A stretch of DNA of 64,000 bases from Galerina marginata. Its lineage: Eukaryota; Basidiomycota; Agaricomycetes; Agaricales; Galerinaceae. The translations under genes and the position numbers were made by a program. Shown piece after piece: positions 57,268 to 64,000 of the stretch (position 1 is the stretch's first letter; each line of letters starts with the position of its first letter). Under the pieces are notes generated by a model. It made no database searches, was not told where the DNA came from, and saw only the letters and a program-made list of their open reading frames with translations. Location of the stretch: the NCBI GenBank assembly GCA_023014335.1, contig JAECYW010000002.1, forward strand, positions 2,542,001 through 2,606,000, in the 5' to 3' direction.

Positions 57268-58327
57268 ATGGCCCAATTTGAGCATGATTGGGAAAAAGTA
57301 CTGTGGAAAAGACAGGTCTACCCCGATAACCACATTCCCCCAAGATTATTTCTTGCCTCGTTGCAAAGAAATCGTATGTAATTCGCATTTGTTTATTCCG
57401 AGAAATGTCGTCTAAACTACAGCTATAGCAAATTTTCGGCCGTATACCTATTGGCCTCTTGTGATACTGTCCTGTTCTATCACCCAGCACCTCGCAATCA
57501 TTTTTATCTTCCTGGCAGTCTTCGTCCGACTGAAGGAACAAGCCTTGGACCCACGCACCCTGGTGTGCATGTCTGTGTTCTGTTTCTTCGTCGGATATTT
57601 TACCTGGAACGCACTTGATCGCAACCAAGAGCCTTCGGGGCGATATGCGAAACGTTGGTCAATTCTCAAGAAAGGAATTTGCACTGACCAACCACAATGC
57701 AGATCTCAAAACACTCAAGTCTTCTATCATGATGTTTCTTGCTCTCATGTCGCTTTCCCCATTACTGCGTACACTGACTGCCGCAACATCTTCGGATTCT
57801 ATCTGGGCGTTAGCAGCAGTTCTTTTTAGCCTTTAATGCCATTCTAGCGGATTACACCGCCTCCAAACCAGAGGGTGCTCATGAAGGGTGAAGGCTGTCG
57901 CATAGCAATCCCAGACGCATACTTACCGTTTGATCAAGGCTCTTTTCTGTGTTGTCGATGAACGCAGCTGTCTCTGCATCTGTGGTTTTAGCATCTCGAC
58001 TTTCAACTGATGTCTCTGTCTTTGCACTCATGCTCTTTTCCATCCAGTCTTTTGCATTGTTCCCTATGCTACGCCATCGTTTGCAGGTTTGCACGATGTC
58101 ATTTTCATTAGACAGCACTTAACATTTATTTCCAGTCGTCCGCCATAGCTGTATGGCTATTGATCACCGTTGGTTTATCGGCTTCAGCCGTTGCACTCAT
58201 AGCCAAGTTGTCACGCACTGTTATGTGGTTGTGCTTCTCAACTCTTCTTTTTGTGACTCTCGTTGCCCCCGCTGTTTTACTATGGGCACAACGATACAAA
58301 AAGTTGGTTTATTTCCTATCGCGATGA
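57268..58327 (+). CDS. GPI2: GPI2/PIG-C, subunit of GPI N-acetylglucosaminyltransferase
   Basis: Starts MAQFEHDWEKVLWKRQVYPD, followed by NHIPPRLFLASLQRN and, after an intron, FRPYTYWPLVILSCSITQHL. Multiple membrane segments follow (IIFIFLAVFVRL, VFCFFVGYFTW). The family core is LALMSLSPLLRTLTAATSSD, SIWALAAVLFSLNAILADYT, SVLSMNAAVSASVVLASRLS and ALMLFSIQSFALFPMLRHRL. The C-terminal helices end LLWAQRYKK. PIG-C belongs to the ER complex that transfers GlcNAc to phosphatidylinositol, the first step of GPI anchor synthesis. One extra base near 57620 and one in the T run at 57832-57834 (which creates TAA) break the frame; the conserved sequence continues directly. Confidence 0.92.
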
Positions 58328-58667
58328 CCAAAGAAGTTAAACACCCTGTTATCTTAGCATTATTCGCGGCCCATGGGATGTGGCTGTTCCAAAAGTCAAC
58401 TAAGGTGCAACACACATAGGCCTTTCTCTTTTGTTTACAACAATAAATAGCATCAATAATCCTAGCGGTGTTATATACATTGTGTGTGATGGCAAGCAAG
58501 TTTGACAAGAGGATATAGTACAGCGGGGTCAGATACAAAGGTATAAAGCAGCGAGGTATATGCAACGATAGAGAGTCTACATTAGGATTGTCAGAACAAA
58601 ATATGGCAGAATTGGCTATAGATACAATGTCCTCCGTACGTCTAATATGCGAATGATTGAGAATGGA
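58328..58667. other. Intergenic region between convergent genes
   Basis: Holds the 3' UTRs of GPI2 and the bZIP gene. Nothing else was seen. Confidence 0.4.
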
Positions 58668-60213
58668 TCAAGGGGTATCGAGTTCAACGTCTTCATCTTC
58701 CAGCCGAGGTCGTTTAGAGCCAGTAGACACTCCACCAATCCCTCTGGCCTCTAATACATCCTTTGCGACTTGGAATGCACCTTCTGAAGTTTTCTTTGTT
58801 CTGGCGCGAGTCCTGCGAAGAGCACCAAAGGCTTGGGCCTTAATAACGGCCACAGTACAAGAAATTGGCGCAGGACCAGGCGAAGGAGAGCGTGAAGATT
58901 GAATAGTGTTACGACGAGAACGAAGCTGTTGGCCATTGAGTGGAGTATCTCCATCACTGCTGGTGTGGTCATTTTGAGAGCCATTCTCGCTTGCAGGAAG
59001 AACCAGCTGAGGGTCGGCACCCGAGTCTGACCTGCGACTAACTCGATAACGTACTGCGTCAGAAGACTGGCCCGTGAGAGATATGTCTGCGGTTCCTCCG
59101 TGGAGGGTCACCTCTGGACAGTGGGGAAGGGAATGTCGCCGGTAATCAAAATCTGCGCGGTCCTGTCCTGGAGGTGGTTCATGAAAGGTGAACTGAAATG
59201 ACGTCAGAGGAATGGATGTAGATGAGCTCGGCGTGGAAGATGAGGTTGGCGACATTGACCGACTGTTTGGTACACTATCCCCAATATTTTGGTGAAATTG
59301 GTCCCCATTCGGAAAGGCAAATGGTGCACTGTCCAGCACCGAGTTCAAAGCTACCTTCTGGTCATCGCCAGCAAATCGTCCGGGGTATGGTGGCATCTCG
59401 GTCGATGTTAAAGAAGGCGACTCCATATATACGGGGGATTGTGAGTGGGGAGGCGTGGTAGGTTCTCCGGTTACACTTGCAGGAATTGTCGATGGCACTT
59501 GCCAGCGTCCGTCCCTTGATATTGGGTAGGAATATGTTGGGTATTTACCGCTACCACGAAGGTTGAGAGCCGTCCCAGGTGATCCGCCAGCTGATACCTC
59601 ACTGTTCGGAAAAGGAGCAGCGGGTGGCTGGTTGTTGTAGTTAGCGCCGCTCCCGCTTGAGGCATTGTATGTTCCTTGGCATATGTCCTCTCCTCTATAA
59701 CCTAAGCCATTTCCATATGTCGGAATCAGTGGGGTAGTCGGATGAGACGTAAGGCTTGCAACTTGGGCATGTCCCAGGAAAGGCGACGACAATGATGCTG
59801 GTGGTGGTAGATCGTCAACGTCGGGCGCTCGTCCGGTCTTTCTTGCTTGATAAATGGCTCTCCAGAATCTTTCACGCTCTCGATGTTCCAAACGAAGTCG
59901 AGCATTTTCTTGCCGTAATTCCAGAGATTCGCTTCGGGATTCTCGGCATGACTCTTGAAGTTGAATAACAACAGACTCTAAGCTCGTAACTATATCGATA
60001 TCAGTTGGATTCGGGCAGGATTAAAGATCGAGATCATTGACCTGTCTCTTCAAGGGTGGCAATGTAATTGGCTCGCCTGGCCCGAAAAGCCGCTTGGGCA
60101 TCTGCGTTTTTCTTCTTTCTGAGCGCGACGTCAGTCATACGCGCAGTAGTGTCAGATGCAGGCTTTGTGGGTGCGCTGGAGTTGGATGGAGAGGTTGTCA
60201 AGGACTTGGGCAT
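58668..60213 (-). CDS. bZIP transcription factor
   Basis: Two exons, 60213-60042 and 59989-58668, give 497 residues in a clean frame. After a Ser/Thr-rich start comes the basic region RKKKNADAQAAFRARRANYI, where NADAQAAFR is the DNA-contact signature NxxAQxxFR of fungal AP-1/Pap1-like bZIPs. A leucine zipper continues across the intron (IATLEETVTSLESVVIQLQE and further heptads to RLEHRERERFW). The rest is long, Pro/Ser-rich and likely disordered, with a basic patch near the C-terminus (RRTRARTKK and GSKRPRLEDED) that may be a nuclear signal. A regulator of transcription; target genes unknown. Confidence 0.9.
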
Positions 60214-60468
60214 AGGACGGTAAAAATGAAGAAGACGAACAAGCGGAAAGGTGTCTTAAAATGCCATGAAAAAAGAATTCGAATCAGGGGGCACGAGGAG
60301 AGGGTCCGCGGCCCTTTGTCGCTCTACTTAGCCGATGTTATGGACAATTTAAGTTTGGCCTGAAGGGGTGCGGCGCTCACGCACTGACAGCAGGTCTTTC
60401 TCGAAGATGACTTTTGGACCTGAGGGCATCCTGCTTCTCCTACGGAATTTTATCTCCATTGAACTGCC

Positions 60469-60723
60469 ATGGACTTTCTTAATCTAAACTACAAAAAACT
60501 TCCCGCCACTCAAACACGCACACCATCTGACGCCGGTAAACAACTCGCAACGCCAGATCCAATTGATTGGATTTTTCGAGTCACAGGCTTGCGACCGTAT
60601 TCTCACCGCAATGTCCGTTCCACCATGTTTTCATTGCTATATCGAGCTAGAAGGGGCATCGTCGCGTCGGATGCTGATTTGGACTTCGATCGTTTGTACC
60701 GGCCCACCCCAACTTGCAAATGA
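60469..60723 (+). CDS. Possible small protein, unrecognised
   Basis: An 84-codon frame starting MDFLNLNYKKLPATQTRTPS. From about 60570 a second frame looks more protein-like (CFHCYIELEGASS and then PPQLANETRRCRERHG up to 60835). A one-base shift in the T run around 60572 would join them. No family was recognised. It lies between the bZIP promoter and the APC4 3' end. Confidence 0.25.
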   Translation: MDFLNLNYKKLPATQTRTPSDAGKQLATPDPIDWIFRVTGLRPYSHRNVRSTMFSLLYRARRGIVASDADLDFDRLYRPTPTCK

Positions 60724-61011
60724 AACCCGTCGATGCAGGGAACGGCATGGTCCCGGACGCGGTCCGAATTTTAACCTGGCCTTGCATCTTCCATATCCTC
60801 CCCGTCGCCTTCCAGATCAAATGACTCCAAAGTAGTCCCTGTGCTGTCCAACACACAGGCAACTCGTCGATTTATTCTGCCGTTCAAGGCAAGAGATACC
60901 CCACCACTCTTGCAACTAGACAACGCTCGCCGTCGGTTAATAGGGACTCTTGTAGTCGTTAGCTAGAAAATGAATGATGTCAACATCTGTTGCAAGTCCA
61001 GTCGCAGAGCG

Positions 61012-63935
61012 TTATAAATCATGCCCTACATGACCGTTCTTCCACAACTCCAAGTAATCCTGCATCAAATCTTCACGGGTGGACCGCTTTACGTATTCGT
61101 GGTCTTGCAGATTTTGATATCCTATCTCATTGTAGGGGAGTGTTGCTATAAAGGATTGTTCTTCGTGATTATTAAGATCAGCCTAAAGGGAAGACGCGAC
61201 TTCCAATGGACTTACCCTCTCCCTGGCGAAGCCGGTAAACAATTACGACACATTCATCGTCGAAAAAATCGGCTTCCAGGAGGTCAAAATTACTTCGTTC
61301 CTGTCCTTCCTCGGGAAGATAGCATTCGAGAAGCGCAATGCCAATTTCAGATAGTAACTCGGGTGCCTCGACCCCAGAACGATGCTGGGTGAGAAGTACT
61401 GATAGGGAAGACATTCTCAGAGAAAGCAAATTGACAAAAAGTTCCTCTTACTTGTGTTGTTGTTAGACGATGACATATGAGAAACTAGGTATTGTACAAA
61501 TTCGCCAGCCTGTCGCATCCAGGGTAAATTATGTGGAATCGAATGTAAAGCCCACCTACCTCATTCAGAATAGTCCGTTCTCGGAAGGGGAAGCCCAGGT
61601 ATTGTTCGGGGGAGCGCTCCTTCTCCGGTACCCGCTTTGCATTCGATATGAAATCAAATGAAACAATGGCAGAACGAGAGGCAGCTCCAGATGCTTGATG
61701 AAAAATTCGTTGACATCGATTCGCTAGTTCCTGTATCAATGCTTCTATGTTCCTGTCCAGATTATTGAGGTCTTTTTGTGGACCATTCTTCAGGGCATTG
61801 AGACGGTGAATAAGGACTTCCGAAGCAAGAGCACGAACCTTTTGCCAGCCCATCAGCGAGGTATTACCGGCAACGTTGCGAGCATATTGCAATGACTCAG
61901 ACAAAGTATGATGCCCATAATCTGGAATACCAATGTCGACGGGTCGAAACCAAGGAACGGGTCCAATGAACCAGTTGTCTATAGGGCTCGCCTCTAAGCC
62001 TTCCACGAAATAATTGTTGACTTCTAATATATCGTGACGAGCGATATTGCCGTCGTTCGGGGAGTTAACATTGCTGACCTCTATCCAAGTCTGCTAAGAA
62101 TGAATTCCAAATTTCCAGGGACCGGTATCGTACCATATCTTATCCATGCAATAAACTCTCTGAAGCGAAGCAATTCTCTCCGGGCTATAGCTGCCAACCA
62201 GCTTACTACGATTATACCGCGATTCGCGATGTCGATACATAAGGCGATGTCCTCCGACTTTAAATCAAATGAAGCAAATTGAGGTCTGCAAGACGAGTGA
62301 GCAAACTGGCGCCTCCGAATAACTGGAAACAAAAACTGGCAATTTCGCCCATCCTTGGATTTCATCCAATACAATATGCAACCTTTGAAGTGCTGGCGCG
62401 ATGCGCTTCTCCGAGGAATCGCGTAGCTTAATGAGCGCTTCAGACACAGTAGATTCCCATTTTTGAATACCCTGCATGGGATGATCAGAGGGCTTCAACA
62501 GATAAAAAATAAGATTTACTCTTTCGCTCATTTGCTCACCACTTCCCAGGAAGTCCAACAAGGATTCCGACGGCCGCCCAGTGGTCAAAAGACTAGTTAA
62601 GTCCAGTATAGGATTAGGTTCTTCTTCTGCAGAGAGAGTTAAGGTACGACTTGTCAGAAATGTAAGCGTCATACGTACGGCCAAATTGCTCCTTTTGTTT
62701 TGATTCCAGTGACTTGACCCACTTCGGTCCAAGTTCTCGAGCACCACTGCTACTCTCTGAGCCATACCAGGCTTCGTGCATTTCTTTCACAACTCGCATG
62801 CTATACCATACGAGCTCTCGGGCAGAAGAAGATAGTCTAGCAAGATCTCTGCATTTTCGCTGGGACAATAGGGGAATGTCGATGACGGCGGGGTTTAAGT
62901 ATATTCGTGAGCATCCCCCTTGCGTAACACGGCGTTGGCCTGTGAACAAGGGCCGTACAGGATGCTTCGCAACCGAGACATAATCGATCCCTGAACCAAG
63001 TACAACGGAGCCCAGAGGAAATGTTCCATCCAAATAGCAAAACAGATGTCCCAGTTTATCGACCACCAGCAGAATACTGTCAATGTTAGAGGTATCCATT
63101 TCATCAAGGTTTTCATTCTCTGTTGACTGTTTGTTATGGGAAGAATTGCTGATCGAAGCTGTGACCAGGTCTGTCGAAAGGGTTGGCCAGGTCTCGATGA
63201 CCGACGGAAGTTGAGATTTATGACTTGTACGGGTGTGAGAACCTTGAAATGCAAAAAGATCAGTTGCTCTTGTGGCTACTGTCAGATTGAGACAAATATT
63301 GAGGTGAGATCAACACACGTTAGCTTATCCGTGTCTTCTTGCAGGCTGTCTAACAAAGGAAGTAACTTCAGAATAGAATGAGCAGAGCCTGTCTTGGAGG
63401 CAGTCAGTGAAGATGTCACTGAGCATTGAAACCAAAAAGAAAATACAATCATTTCGTTTCTTTTGAATATATCAGGAATGCTGGCATTATGTGTCTGCTT
63501 CTTCTCGTCACGAAACCACCAAACTCCAGAAATTTGAATAGAAGATCCGCCGAAGGTGGTTGACAAGGAAAGAGGTAAAGATAGAGTAATATGTCCATCC
63601 TGCAGAGAATGGAGAGAAATCGCTGGAGGATCACGAACCACCGCGATGCTCCGGCCTGGAATTATGTTCAGATACATTGTACGAATATACAGTTGCTACA
63701 TACCATCAGGACTCCAGGCTATGCTAATAACATGAGAGTTTTCGTTCCCATCACCAACATCTGTTTCCCATATTCTTGAACCGCGACTAGAACTCCAGAG
63801 GCCCATTCTGTCTGTACCTCCCAATCGAGAGAAGAGAACGATCAGATCCTTCTCCGGACAACATGAATTCGTAACAAGTCGACTGGGAGATGGCAAACGG
63901 AAATTGACCAGAGATGTAAACGCGTTCGTCGACAT
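61012..63935 (-). CDS. APC4: Anaphase-promoting complex subunit 4 (APC4)
   Basis: Intron-rich gene starting MSTNAFTSLVNFRLPSPSRL at 63935. The N-terminal WD40-type part includes NSCCPEKDLIVLFSRLGGTD, RMGLWSSSRGSRIWETDVG and HVISIAWSPDG. The helical Apc4 domain follows: RELVWYSMRVVKEMHEAWYG, RLHIVLDEIQGWAKL, FDLKSEDIALCIDIANRGII and RRELLRFREFIAWIRY, then NNYFVEGLEASPIDNWF. The C-terminal part has SNFDLLEADFFDDECVVIVY and, in the last exon, FIATLPYNEIGYQNL and LELWKNGHVGHDL. APC4 is a scaffold of the APC/C ubiquitin ligase platform, linking APC1 and APC5. The 5' end is inside the window; 65 bp of upstream sequence are visible. Confidence 0.93.
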
Positions 63936-64000
63936 AACTAATGGTTATGGGATAGGATTCCAGATGTATGGGCAAAAAGCTATAGGGTGCTCCAAAACCG

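Noticed and set aside
7100..57840. Programmed +1 frameshifting as a general explanation of the breaks
   Set aside because: The sites share no slippery motif or stop-codon context, some are one base short instead, and they occur in genes not known to use recoding.
61021..61392. Plus-strand membrane-like frame
   Set aside because: It lies entirely antisense to the last exons of APC4, which carry clear family sequence.
1..64000. CRISPR arrays, insertion sequences, LTR retrotransposons or viral genes
   Set aside because: No regularly spaced repeats, transposase, reverse transcriptase, integrase or viral polymerase motifs were seen on either strand.

Overview
This is a gene-dense stretch of a fungal nuclear chromosome, most likely from a basidiomycete of the Agaricomycetes. 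The evidence is the gene set (cytosolic chaperonin, ribosomal proteins, COMPASS, MPP10, APC4, SNARE and GPI-anchor genes), the many short GT-AG introns of about 50-65 bp that often leave very small exons, the short intergenic gaps, and wood-decay or cell-wall genes (PL8 lyases, GH16 glucanase, expansin/loosenin-like proteins). No sign of prokaryotic or organellar sequence was seen. The Agaricomycete assignment is inference.

Layout. 0-8 kb: histidine phosphatase (-), CCT3 (+), STM1-like ribosome-binding protein (-). 8-20 kb: SPP1/CFP1-type PHD subunit of COMPASS (+), LSM1 (-), an intron-containing tRNA-Ser(UGA) (+), NDUFA5 (-), mitochondrial bL32 (+), 3-ketoacyl-CoA thiolase (+), RPS3 (+). 19-27.5 kb: two tandem secreted PL8 polysaccharide lyases (-) and a SUR7/PalI-like membrane protein (-). 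28-34 kb: MPP10, SEC9 and an SRA-YDG protein (all +). 34.8-37.7 kb: two secreted double-psi beta-barrel proteins (+). 37.9-41.3 kb: an unrecognised protein (-), a small secreted Ser/Thr-rich protein (+), MYG1 (+). 41.3-42.2 kb: a gene-free segment packed with short hairpins. 42-46.6 kb: a four-helix membrane protein, an MFS transporter and RPL15 (all +). 47-50.3 kb: GH16 glucanase (+) and a SurE-type nucleotidase (-). 50.5-58.3 kb: a RasGEF with an N-terminal P-loop domain, a Cys-rich membrane protein, a small acylated SVIP-like candidate and GPI2/PIG-C (all +). 58.7-64 kb: a bZIP factor (-), a weak ORF, and APC4 (-).

The genes do not form one pathway; it is an ordinary mixed eukaryotic neighbourhood. 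The secreted carbohydrate-active genes occur as small groups (PL8 pair, expansin/loosenin pair, GH16).

A property of the whole window: many conserved genes, several of them essential elsewhere, are broken by single-base shifts, mostly one extra base. Other conserved genes in the same window (CCT3, LSM1, RPL15, NDUFA5, bL32, bZIP) read through cleanly. Consensus errors of an insertion-prone read type are the likeliest cause. CDS calls below therefore give gene spans, with exon joins and break points in the text. All joins were worked out by hand from splice signals and family resemblance; no search was run.
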